Translations under genes and position numbers: made by a program
Shown here: one piece after another, positions 36,780 to 49,568 of the stretch
How the letters are laid out: every line of letters starts with the position of its first letter
How positions within the stretch are numbered: position 1 is the stretch's first letter
The notes under the pieces: model-generated
Database searches by the model: none
What the model was told of the DNA's origin: nothing
Seen by the model: the letters and a program-made list of their open reading frames with translations, nothing else
Source of the DNA: Microglena sp. YARC
Lineage: Eukaryota; Chlorophyta; Chlorophyceae; Chlamydomonadales; Chlamydomonadaceae
NCBI GenBank assembly: GCA_022414725.1
Contig: CM039463.1
Location: 31,878,579-31,942,578, forward strand
Length of the DNA: 64,000 bases
Direction of reading: 5' to 3'

Positions 36780-36963
36780 GGGGGTACAGCTGAAGATCCC
36801 CACTACACCCTACAAAAATTAAGAAATTCAGTCTCTAGGCTTCGTACGAAGCACGGATCTGTGCAGCTCGCTTCTTCATCTTGTGCTCTCTAACTCTCTT
36901 TTAAATCGAGGGCCCTATCATTTTTGCTGCCCCCCCCAAGTGACCGATAACAGGCAAAAAACG

Positions 36964-37003
<40 letters not shown>

Positions 37004-37926
37004 TGGTGGTGGTGGTGGTGGTGGGGGGGGGTACAACTGAAGATCCCCACCACACCCTACAAAGAAATTCAGTCACTAGGCTTCGTACAAAGCCCTGTGC
37101 AGCTCGCTTCTTCATCTTGTGATCTCTAACTCTCTTTTAAATTGAGGGCCCAACCATTTTTTGTTGCCCCCCCAAGTGACCGAAAACAGGCAAAAAACGG
37201 TTTGTGTGTGTGTGTGTGTGTGGTGGTGGTGGTGGTGGGGGGGTACAACTGAAGATCCCCACCACACCCTACAAAGAAATTCAGTCACTAGGCTTCATAC
37301 AAAGCACTGTGCAGCTCGCTTCTTCATCTTGTGATCTCTAACTCTCTTTTAAATCGAGGGCCCAACCATTTTTGCTGCCCCCCCCAAGTGACCGAAAACA
37401 GGCAAAAAACGGTTTGTGTGTGGTGGTGGTGGTGGTGTGGGGGAGGTACAACTGAAGATCCCCACCACACCCTACAAAGAAATTCAGTCAGTAGGCTTCG
37501 TACAAAGCACTGTGCAGCTCGCTTCTTCATCTTGTGCTCTCTAACTCTCTTTTAAATTGAGGGCCCAACCATTTTTTGTTGCCCCCCCAAGTGACCGAAA
37601 ACAGGCAAAAAACGGTTTGTGTGTGTGTGTGTGTGTGGTGGTGGTGGTGGTGGTGGGGGGGGTACAACTGAAGATCCCCACCACACCCTACAAAGAAATT
37701 CAGTCACTAGGCTTCGTACAAAGCACTGTGCAGCTCGCTTCTTCATCTTGTGATCTCTAACTCTCTTTTAAATTGAGGGCCCAACCATTTTTTGTTGCCC
37801 CCCCAAGTGACCGAAAACAGGCAAAAAACGGTTTGTGTGTGTGTGGGTGTGGTGGTGATGGTGGTGGGGGAGTACAACTGAAGATCCTCGCTACACACTA
37901 CCCGGTACAAAGAAATTCAGTCACTA
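36530..37926 (-). repeat. Array of SET-gene terminal exon ends including stop codon
   Basis: About six units of ~220 bp: plus-strand CACTAGGCTTCGTACAAAGC, TGTGCAGCTCGCTTCTTCAT, CGAGGGCCCAACCATTTTTG, CAAGTGACCGAAAACAGGCA, then (GT)n(GGT)nGn and GAAGATCCCCACCACACCCT. Each reads toward MKKRAAQ on the minus strand. Most lack a 5-base GATCT-like segment present at the true end. Confidence 0.92.
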
Positions 37927-37934
37927 GGCTTCAT

Positions 37935-37999
37935 ACAAAGCACGGATCTGTGCAGCTCGCTTCTTCATCTTGTGTTCCGCAGAGCTTGCCTTAGGAAAG
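37935..37999 (-). CDS. SET gene last exon (candidate)
   Basis: Acceptor TCCTAAG^GCAAGC, then ASSAEHKMKKRAAQIRALYE, A and TAG. The ending EA...IRALY is typical of an alpha-helical C-terminus. The phase fits exon 8 only if its terminal TGA is bypassed. The amplified end and stop codon downstream mark it as an exon edge. Confidence 0.65.
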
Positions 38000-40654
38000 G
38001 ACGACCACTGAGGGATGGCTGAGAACAATTGCTTGGGTGCATTACTCAGCATGAATCCGATGCCTTGGTGTGTATCCTGCACGGTTATGGTTTATGGTTT
38101 ATGGTTTAGCGTTTAGCGTTAAGGGCTGAACAAAGTTGCTTGGGTGCATTACTCAGCATGAATCCGATGCCTTGGTGCGTATCCTGCACGGTTAGGGTTT
38201 ATGGTTTATGGTTTAGCGTTAAGGGCTGAGAATAGTTGCTTGGGTGCATTTCTCAGCATGAATCCGATGCCTTGGTGCGTATCCTGCACAATTAGGGATT
38301 AGGGTTTAGGGTTTAGCGTTAAGGGCTGAAAAAAGTTCCTTGATGCTTTTCTCAGCATGAATCCGATGCCTTGGTGCGAATCCTCAACCGTTAGGGTTTA
38401 GGATTTAGGGTTTGTGGCTGAGAAAATTGAAAATTAATACGCCCTGCCACGGTGCGTGAGGTTGAAGAGGAAAAAAATCCCACTCACATGCACCGTGCAT
38501 ACTGGAAAATGGTTGCTACATTGGGTTTTTGATTTTGCAGACCGCAACTGTGCCTGAGCTTGAACTATCGGGCGACAGCACGGAGGGAAGATCGCTACAT
38601 CTTCCAAGGCGGCAGGTCTGAAATTTGGGAAGCTGGCAAGGGCTCCAACCACAGACCCGCCTGGCTGGATTATACTAGTTTGTGGCTGATAACAGTTGCT
38701 TGGGTGCATTACTGGATGCATTACTGGGTGCATTATACTAGTTGGGTGCATTACTGGGTGCATTATACTAGTTAGGTGCATTACTTGGGTGCATTACTGG
38801 GTGCATTACTGGGTGCATTATACTAGTTGGGTGCATTACTGGGTGCATTACTGGGTGCATTATACTAGTTGGGTGCATTACTGGGTGCATTACTGGGTGC
38901 ATTATACTAGTTGGGTGCATTACTGGGTGCATTATACTAGTTGGGTGCATTACTTGGGTGCATTACTGGGTGCATTACTGGGTGCATTACTTGGGTGCAT
39001 TATACTAGTTGGGTGCATTACTTGGGTGCATTACTGGGTGCATTACTGGGTGCATTATACTTGTTGGGTGCATTACTGGGTGCATTACTGGGTGCATTAC
39101 TGGGTGCATTATACTAGTTGGGTGCATTACTGGGTGCATTACTGGGTGCATTACTGGGTGCATTATACTAGTTGGGTGCATTACTGGGTGCATTATACTA
39201 GTTGGGTGCATTACTGGATGCATTACTGGGTGCATTATACTAGTTGGGGGCATTACTGGGTGCATTATACTAGTTGGGTGCATTACTGGGTGCATTACTG
39301 GGTGCATTATACTAGTTGGGTGCATTACTTGGGTGCATTACTGGGTGCATTACTGGGTGCATTATACTAGTTGGGTGCATTACTGGGTGCATTACTGGGT
39401 GCATTATACTAGTTGGGTGCATTACTGGGTGCATTACTGGGTGCATTATACTAGTTGGGTGCATCACTTGGGTGCATTATACTAGTTGGGTGCATTACTG
39501 GGTGCATTATTGGGTGCATTATACTAGCTGGGTGCATTACTTGGGTGCATTATACTAGTTGGGTGCATTACTGGGTGCATTACTGGGTGCATTACTTGGG
39601 TGCATTATACTAGTTGGGTGCATTACTTGGGTGCATTATACTAGTTGGGTGCATTACTGGGTGCATTATACTAGTTGGGTGCATTACTGGGAGCATTACT
39701 GGGTGCATTACTGGGTGCATTACTTGGGTGCATTATACTAGTTGGGTGCATTACTGGGTGCATTACTTGGGTGCATTATACTAGTTGGGTGCATTACTGG
39801 GTGCATTACTGGGTGCATTACTTGGGTGCATTATACTAGTTGGGTGCATTACTGGGTGCATCACTGGGTGCATTATACTAGTTGGGTGCATTACTTGGGT
39901 GCATTATACTAGTTGGGTGCATTACTCAGCATGAATCCGATGCCTTAGTGCATATCCTGCATGGTAAGGGTTTAGGGTTCAGGGCTGAAAAAAGTTGATA
40001 GAGTGCATTACTCAGTATGAATCCGATGCCTACGTGCGTATCCTGCACGGTTTAGGTTTAGGGTTTAGGGCTAAAAAGGTTGCTTGGGAGCATTACTCAG
40101 CATGAAGCCGAAGCTGAAGCTGAAGCTACTTGGAGTAGTCAAGGTCACCCACGCGCATCACATCCAACAAGCTTCTTTTGGGATACCGCCAGGGTCAAAT
40201 TGTGCGGTATCAACCGCCAGGGTCAAATTGCGATGTATCAACCATCTCCACGGAGTTGTGATGATTCCTACTATTTTAACTGTTACTTCTGTATTCATCA
40301 TTGCATTCATCGCAGCTCCTCCTGACCATACTTCCAAACCCTTTTCAGGGTACCCCTCCTTTTATAGGCAAAGCCCATAAAACCATGAAAGACTGTTTGC
40401 AAGCGGCGTGTGAGATAAATCTAACAATAGCATGGAAGGAAAGGCCCACTTCTCCCCGAGGTTGTAGGCGGTACACATGCCTGAACTTATGCTCACGTAT
40501 AAGTAACAATTAATTACTCATTAATTCATACATTAACGAACTAACTAACTAATTAATTAATTAATTAATTAATTAATTAATTAAAGAAACAAATAAATAA
40601 TTAATTAATTTTCTCTAACTATTTAGAGTTAAGAGATACTCTGAATTACTCAAC

Positions 40655-40711
<57 letters not shown>

Positions 40712-43700
40712 CATCATCATCATCATCATAATAATAATAACAATACTAATAATATTATTAATAATAATAATCATAATAATGATATCTATGAATTAATTAA
40801 TCAATCAACAAATTAATTAATTCATCAATTAATCATTTACTCAGCAATTCAGCATGAAGCCGAAACTACTTGGAGAAGTCAAGAAAGGAACCAATGAGCT
40901 ATACACTGTGTCCCAGGAGAGACACTGGTCATTGTATGGCCAGTGGTGCAGGTGTGATTGGTCAGGGCACCCGTCGGTAAAACGATTGTTTGGGGTTCAG
41001 TTCATCAACGCTTTTTATTGATAAGCACTTCCTATCACGGTTGGGCAAGCCCCTTAAGCCTATTCGGCCTACCCCTGGACTGTAACCTACCTACCTACCT
41101 ACCTACCTACCTACCTACAATAATTGGTTATGGGTCGACATCTCCCGCAGACCTGCACTTGCCTACTCCCTCCTTATGTAGGAGAGACTCTGCCGACCAC
41201 ATTGACAAAATCCTTGCGTCTACGGCTAGCGCACGGAGACCCACCCTCTGAAGCGACAAGTCCTATGCAGCGTCGCAAGCAACGCGGAAAATTGGCGGAG
41301 TGTGTTGGCTACGGAATGACAGGTGGCAACTGACTGGAGCTGACCGAAGCCGGTAAGTTGCAAGACAGTTGGCTGACGTGCTTCAATCTTTTTGTCGGTC
41401 GGTCGGTCGGTCGGTCGGTCGGTCGCACGGACAAACGGACAAAGGGGGAACCCTGGGGGCTCCCGCCCCCTTGAAGAGGGGGCTTCGGCAATAATCCATC
41501 TAGTACCAAAACATGCAACAGCCTGCAATGTGATGGCTATATGAACCAACCAACCAACCACCAACCTACTATCAACCACCTACCACCAACCTGCAGTGTG
41601 ATGTCAATATCAACCAACCAACCACCAACCTACCATCAACCACCAAACTGCAGTGTGATGGCAATATCAACCAACCAACCACCAACCTACCACCAACCAC
41701 CAACCTGCAGTGTGATGGCGATATCAACCAACCAACCGACCAACCAACCAACCTGCAGTGTGTTGGCAATATCAACCAACCAACCACCAACCTACCACCA
41801 ACCAACCAACCTTAAGTGTATTGGCAATATCAACCAACCAACCGACCAACCAACCAACCTGCAGTGTGTTGGCAATATCAACCAACCAACCAACCAACCA
41901 ACCAACCTTAAGTGTATTGGCAATATCAACCAACCAACCAACCAACCTGCAGTGTGATGGCGATATCGTAGTGGTCGGGGCCCATAAACAAGTTCTGTGT
42001 CATCATCAGCTCGCTGCAAGATTTCAGCATCACCAAAGTCCGCTCCACCGACTCCTTCATATCCATCAGCTCGCTATGGAGAAGTGTCAGTCGGCAAGCT
42101 CGTATCAAGGAGCCATGGGCTCTGGCCAGTGATATGTGCCTGCCAAGTGATCAGTTTGATTGTCAGTTTATTTGTTTGTTCTAGTCCAGTAGCTCGCTAT
42201 GGAGAAGTGTAAGTCGGCAAGCTCGTATCAAGGAGCCATGGGCTCTGGCCAGTGATATTTGCCTGCAAAAAAGGGTGCTTCATTTGTTTGTTTCCTTGTT
42301 TACCTGCACACATCAAGAAGTCTTGTGCTCTGAACAGTGATATGTGCCCGCAAAGTGATTAATTTGATTGTTGGGCAAAATTAAAAAAATTTAAAATTAA
42401 AAAAAGTGATTAATTTGATTGTCAATGTGACTGCCGATATATTTGCTTGTTCTTGTCCATTAGCTCGCTATGAAGAAGTGTCAGTCGGCGATTTCATATC
42501 AAAGAACCGTGTGCTCTGAGCAGTGAAATACAGGGCACTACATGACGTGCGCTATTGCGCGCAAGGTTTTGGAGCCTGACTGCGCGATTGACAAAATTTT
42601 GTAAACCCTCTCTGGGCGCAGCGCACAGATTTCCGTTTTCAGTTGAGTCAAAAGCGCAGCCCAAAAAGAGGCAGTTGCGTCAAAAGCGCACACAAATGAC
42701 AAAATGTAGTACCCTGGTGATATGTGCCTGCCAAGTGATTCATTTGATTGGAAATTTATTTGTTTGTTTGTTTCCTTGTTTCCTTGCACAAATCAAGGAG
42801 CCATGTGCTCTGAAAAATGATATGTGCCCACAAGGTGTTTAATTAGATTGCCAATTTTACTGCCAATTTATTTGCTTGATCTTGTCCATTAGCTCGCTAT
42901 GAAGAAGTGTCGGTTGGCAAGATTGAATTAAGGAACCGTGTGCTCTGAGCAGTGAAATGCAGGGTACTACATGACGTGCGCTATTGCACGCAAGGTTTTG
43001 GAGCCTGACTGCGCGATTGACGCAATTTTTTAAACCCTCTCTGGGCGCAGCGTACAGATTTCCGTTTTCAGTTGAGTCAAAAGCGCAGCCCAAAAAGAGG
43101 CAGTTGCGTCAAAAGCGCACACAAATGACAAAATGTAGTACCCTGGTGATATGTGCCTGTCAAGTGATTCATTTGATTGGAAATTTATTTGTTTGTTTGT
43201 TTCCTTGTTTCCTTGCACAAATCAAGGAGCCATGTGCTCTGAAAAATGATATGTGCCCACAAGGTGTTTAATTAGATTGCCAATTTTACTGCCAATTTAT
43301 TTGCTTGATCTTGTCCATTAGCTCGCTATGAAGAAGTGTCGGTTGGCAAGATTGAATTAAGGAACCGTGTGCTCTGAGCAGTGAAATGCAGGGTACTACA
43401 TGACGTGCGCTATTGCACGCAAGGTTTTGGAGCCTGACTGCGCGATTGACGCAATTTTTTAAACCCTCTCTGGGCGCAGCGTACAGATTTCCGTTTTCAG
43501 TTGAGTCAAAAGCGCAGCCCAAAAAGAGGCAGTTGCGTCAAAAGCGCACACAAATGACAAAATGTAGTACCCTGGTGATATGTGCCTGTCAAGTGATTCA
43601 TTTGATTGCCATTTCATTTGTTTGCTTGCTTGTTTGTTTCCTTGTTTCCTTGCATGAATCAAGGAGCCTTGCACTCTGAAAAGTGATATGTGCCTGCAAA

Positions 43701-46700
43701 GCGTTTACTTTAATTGTATTGCAAAGCTTTCAATTTTAGTTGATTGCAAAGTGTTTAATCTAATTGTAATGCTCAGTTTTCAATTTTGTTTCATTGCCAA
43801 GCTGTTTTTTACACTCATAAAAAAATGAACAGATTAGCTGCTTGTCTAATCGTCCGGCTACACTACCTACCTACCTGGGATTCATCAAAGCCTCAAAGAG
43901 TGGTGGCACTTCCCTCATGCCATGAACAGTCTTCCGTCACGTCTCCAGCTGGCCGGCAAGCATTGCATTAGTATTTTTTCACATTCATTAAAAAAGTGAA
44001 AATAAAAATTGGAAAAATAAAATGAACAGATTAGCTGCTCGTCTGATCGTCCAGCTACACTTCCTACCTGGGATTCAGCAAAGCCTCAAATTGCGGTAGC
44101 ACCTCCCTCATGTCATGAGCAACCTTTCGTCACATTTCCAGCAGGCCAGCATATGTCAAATTAGTCTTTATTCACAGTCAAATGGACTGATTAGCTGCTC
44201 GTCTGACCGTCAGACTACACTACCCACCTGGGTTTCAATGAAGCCTTGCATTGAGGTAGCACCTCTCTCATGTCATGAACAGTCTTTCGTAGTGTATCCA
44301 GCACCTTGGCATGATTTACATTAGTCTTTTTGCACAGTCACATGAACAGACTACCTGCTTGCCTAATCGTCCGGCTACACTACCTACCTGGGATTCAGCA
44401 AAGCCTCAAATTGAGGTAGCACCTCTCTCATGTCACGAACAATCTTTCCTCACGTCTCCAGCAGCCCAGCATGCTTTGCATTAGCCTTTTTTCACATTCA
44501 TAAAAAAGTGAAAATGAAAAAATAAAATGATCTGATTAGCTGCTCGTCTGATTGTCCGGCTACTTAACCTACCTGGGATGCAGCAAAGCCTCAAATTGAG
44601 GTAGCACCTCTCTCATGTCGTGAACAATCTTTTGTAGTGTCTCCAGCACCTTGGCACGCTCCTCCTGATTGAGCCCTGCTGAGACCCCACTGCTGTCTTG
44701 CCGAGCGTCGAATTGATCAATTTTATCCTCCAGCCCGATTAGCTGCTGCGCCAACTCAGCCTCGTTCACACCCTGGCCACTCCCTGTAAGGTATTATTTC
44801 TTTATGTAAGCTATTATGTAAGCTATTATGTAAGCTATTATGTAAGGCATTATGTAAGGCATTATGTAAGCTATTATGTAAGGCATTATGTAAGGCATTA
44901 TGTAAGCTATTATGTAAGCTATTATGTAAGGCATTATGTAAGGCATTATGTAAGGCATTATGTAAGCTATTATGTAAGGCATTATGTAAGCTATTATGTA
45001 AGGCATTATGTAAGGCATTATGTAAGCTATTATGTAAGGCATTATGTAAGGCATTATGTAAGGCATTATGTAAGGCATTATGTAAGGCATTATGTAAGGC
45101 ATTATGTAAGCTATTATGTAAGGCATTATGTAAGGCATTATGTAAGGCATTATGTAAGGCATTATGTAAGGCATTGTGTAAGGTATTATGTAAGCTATTA
45201 TGTAAGGCATTATGTAAGCTATTATGGAAGGTATTATTTGAGCTATTATTATTTCCTTTAAGTCCAGGGGTAGCTGCGTTAGCTAAAGGGACTAGCCCAA
45301 ACTCAAACAATCAATCATAAGAACAAAGGTCATACTGGTAGCGCAAGTCCTAAATTATGCACCTTTGTATTTTGGGGGTGATACGTAAAGAGTCTGCGGG
45401 GATTCTTTGGGGGTTATTTTAGGGGGATAATTTGGGGTGTTACTTTGGGGGGTTATTTTAGGGCGGGGGGGGGGGGGTTATTTTAGAGGGATAATTTGGG
45501 GTGTTACTTTAGGGGGTTATTTTAGAGGGATAATTTGGGGTGTTACTTCAGGGGTTTATTTTAAGGGGGGGGGGGGTATTTTTGGGGGATAATTTGGGGT
45601 ATTACTTTGGGGGTTATTTTAGGGGGGGGGGGTTATTTTAGGGGGATAATTTGGGGTGTTACTTTAGGGGGCTATTTAAGGAGGGGGGGGGGGGTATTTT
45701 AGGGGGATAATTTGGGGTGTTACTTTAGGGGTTATTTAAGGGGGGGGGGGGGGGATTTTAGGGGGATACTTTGAGGTGTTGCTTTAGGGGTTAATTTAGG
45801 GGGGGGGGGGGGGTATTTTAGGGCGATAATTTGGGGTGTTACTTTAGGGGTTATTTAGGGGGGGGGGGGGGTATTTTAGGGGGAATTTGGGGTGTTACTT
45901 CAGGGGTTATTTTAGGGGGGGGGGGTATTTTAGGGGGATAATTTGGGGTGTTACTTTAGGGGTTATTTAAGAGGGGGGGGGGGTATTTTTAGAGGGATAA
46001 TTTGGGCTGTTACTTTAGGGGTTATTTTAGGGGGGGGGGGGGGGGGGTATTTTAAGGGGATAATTTGGGCTGTTACTTTAAGGGGTTATTTTTGGAGGGG
46101 GGGGTATTCAGGGGATAATTTGGGGTGTTACTTCAGGGGGTTATTTTAGGGGGGAGGGGGGGGTTATTTTAGGGGACAATTTGGGTGTTACTTCAGGGGG
46201 TTATTGTAAGGGGGGGGGGGGGGTATTTTAGGGGGATAATTTGGGGTGTTACTTTAGGGGGTTATTTTAGGGGGGGGGGGGGGGGGGGGGGTATTTTTAG
46301 GGGATACTTTGGGGGGTACTTTAGGGGTTATTTTAGGGGATAATTTGGGTTGTTACTTTAGGGGGTTACTTTAGGGGATAATTTGGGGTGTTACTTTGGG
46401 GGTTATTTTAGGGGGATAATTTGGGGGTCTTACGTGAAGAGCCTGCCAGGTTACTTTGGGGGTTACTTTTGGGGGTGTGGGATTATTTGGGGGGGGCAGC
46501 TGGGTGTAGGGTTATTTTTTATTTTTGTGGGGTTATTTTTGTGGGTTTATTTTGGCGGGGTGGGGTTACTTTTTTTAAATTACCCCTCTGAATGACTGCA
46601 CCTCTGCAAAGTACGGCTTCAATTATTTTCATATAATTTAATTGTAATATTAATTAATTGTAATTAGATCTTGATTTATTTTTTAAACTTCAACCTGCTT

Positions 46701-49535
46701 CAAGTTATTTTTATTTATTTTATTTTATTTGTACATACCCTGATCAGCCTATGCCTCTCCCACCCCTCTGACTGACTCCACCTCTGGAGTGTAGGGTGAG
46801 GGACCAAGGATTATATTTTAGTAGCATTCATTCTAATAATATATTCAAAATATTTAAAATATTTTAATAATACTATATTTTAGTTTACATACCCTGATCA
46901 GCCCCTGCCCTCTCCCCCCCTCTGAACGACTCCACTTGGAGTGTATGGTGAGGGGCCGAGGTCGAAGTAGTGCTGCTCCTGGATGAGGCTCACGCGTCTT
47001 GCATGGCTCTGCAGTGGAGGTGCAAGGTAGCTGATAGTACACTCCTCACCAGCGGCAATACTCCTCAACGCCCGCACCTGGAATGTTGAATTCGAATTTG
47101 AGTTTCACTTATGCATTTGAATTTGAATTTGTATTCGACTTAATGCAATTTGACTTCATGCTATTAATTTTTGCGCGATTCTCCCTAATCGCCCTGACAT
47201 GGAAATTTGAATTATAATTTGAATTTGAGTTCAGGTTTGAATTTGACTTATGCAATTTGACTTCACGCTATTTTGTTTTGGTTATTCTCCTAATCGCCCT
47301 GGCCATGGAAAGCGGAAACATACACTGCATCATGTATAGGCAGCTCCACCGACCCGACCCAACCCAAACTCAACCCAAACCCAACCTAACCTAACCCAAC
47401 CAATCCAACCCAACCAACCAACCCAACCCAACCCAACCAACCCAACCCCAACCCAACCCAACCCAACCCAACAAACACTGCATCGTAAATGGCAGATCAC
47501 ACAATATAAAACATGAAGTATAGAGTATAAAGTACATATATAAATATGAAGTATATGTATATATATATATGTTTCAGGAACTATGAATCTTATTACAAAA
47601 TTCAAGATTGATTACACAATCACACTTTAAACAATCACAACTTCAAAAATCACTACAAAACCATCACTCTCAAAACCATCGCTATTAAACACATGACTAT
47701 CAAAACCATCACTGTGAAAACAATCACATCTTAAACAATAAGATAAACATTTACATGACCCATTATCATTTGAACTCCAGTGGGCGCCATTATAATGGAA
47801 TCAGGATAATGTCTGACGCAGCTTCCTTCATTGCCAGCTTGATGCACGAAGGGTTGCAAGCATTGTTGAGCATGGCCACTTTGTTTTTCAAATAAAATAA
47901 AGATAACAAACGATCACAATTCATACACTCGCACTGTATAACATGACACAAGCGACTACCTCTGATGCGCCTCCCTTCATTGCCAGGTTGATGCCTCGAG
48001 GGGTGGTTTGCAAGCAGGTTACTTCCATTGACCAAATTGGCCAGCGCTTGTAGCGCACTTCAAAATACAAAAACTGCGCTTTGTAGTGCAAAGACGCGCA
48101 ATAAATTGCTTGCTGCCGCCCACAGGGGGTCTGCAAAAAACTGCGCGAACACCCTGTGGGGCTCAAAAAAGGCAGCGCGCCAGCGCACAAAAGCGCGCGC
48201 TTGGAAGTACCCTGGTTGAAAACATGCTTTCAACATGGCACACTGAAATGTTACACAATTGACTATACACAAATGTATTTTGAATTATATTATATATTAC
48301 AATACAGTCACATTTTGAACACTCACAGCTTCGACAACAAACAAACATAACGTGTACATGTTAATTAATAAAAAAATAATAAAAAAATAAAAAAATAACC
48401 GTTTACAAATAAATAATAAAAAATCACAATTGATACACTCCGCACTGTACAACATGACACAAGCACACTACCTCTGATGCGCCTCCCTTCATTGCCAGCT
48501 TGATATACACGAAGGGTTGCAAGCATGGTTTAGGCATGGCCACACTGGACGTAGAAGCCCGAGTAGAAAAGCGTTGCACTGGATAGCTAAGAAGGAGACG
48601 GCAACAGGGCGGCTTTCATCAAAATCTGAGGACTGAAAGGAGCGGTGTTGATTGTAAGCAGCAAATTATACCAAGAGGGATCGCAAGCATAGTTCAACAC
48701 AGCACACTGAACGCGGACGCCCGCGTAGCAAGCGTTGCACTGGATAGCTAAGAGGAGACGCAACAGGGCGCTCTCATCAAAATCTGAGGACTGAAAGGAG
48801 TGGTGTTGAATGTCGGCAGCCAATTATATCAAGAGAGATCGCAAGCATGCTTAAACAGGACACATTGAACGCAGACGCCCGCGTAGAAAGCGTTGCACTG
48901 GATAGCTAAGAGAAGACGCAACAAGGCGCTCTCATCAAAATCTGAGGACTGCAAGGGGTGGTGTTGATTTCCAGCAGCCAATTATATCAAGAGAACGTAG
49001 AAGCCTGAGTAGAAAGTGTTGAATTCGATTGCTAAGAGGAGACGGAACAACGCACTCTCATCAAAATCTGAGGACTGCAAGGAGTGGTGGTGTATGAATT
49101 TGAATTTGAAATATATATGGCTGAGGACTGCAAGGAGTGGTGGTGTTTGAAGATTAATTTGAAAAGGCAAGCAAGCAAGCAAGCAAGCAAGATTACAGCA
49201 AGCAAGCAAGATTGCAGCGAGGAAGCAAGATTGCTGCAAGCAAGCACGGTTGCTGCAAGCAAGCACGGTTGCAGAAAGTTTAATTGAAGGATCGCAAACA
49301 CAGTTGAACTCGAACTTGAACTTGGTCACATGGCTTCATCCAGCAATTTGGCTGCTCGCCATCTTTGGCAGTAAAAGCAATATTATTCAACAGGTATAGG
49401 GGGGGGGGGGGGGGAGGCTGGCCCCCTCAATTCCACGCCTCGTAATGAGGTCTACAATTATTTATGTATTTATTTATTTATTCATTTATTTATTTATTTC
49501 CCGATTTATTTATGTATTTATTGACCTATCTAGTC

Positions 49536-49568
<33 letters not shown>

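Larger units (their letters stand above)
42074..43690 (-). repeat. Array of SET exon-7 5' edges carrying MITEs
   Basis: Units contain CCATTAGCTCGCTATGAAGA (exon start and acceptor, reversed), TGCTCTGAGCAGTGATATGT and TTGTTTGTTTCCTTG. Copies with and without an inserted MITE occur. The last two full units (42850-43280, 43280-43700) are almost identical with a ~429-bp period. Confidence 0.94.
47790..49100 (-). repeat. Array of SET exon-4 copies
   Basis: Upstream 5'-edge copies at 48650-48800, 48830-48950 and 49000-49095 start SSDFDESALLRLLLAIQCNA (or variants) after a CTTTCAG or CTTGCAG acceptor. Downstream 3'-edge copies at 47960-48010 (INLAMKGGASE) and 47805-47880 (VAMLNNACNPSCIKLAMKEA). None spans the whole exon intact. 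An hAT-like MITE (48015-48214) sits between. Confidence 0.88.

Noticed and set aside
38696..39741. Long ORFs across the GGGTGCATTACT minisatellite
   Set aside because: All frames stay open only because the repeat unit lacks stops; the region is the donor flank of a SET-gene exon.
44756..45310. 184-residue ORF with HNALHNSLHNALHN-type repeats
   Set aside because: Translation of a 12-13-bp minisatellite upstream of a splice acceptor; no start context or other support.
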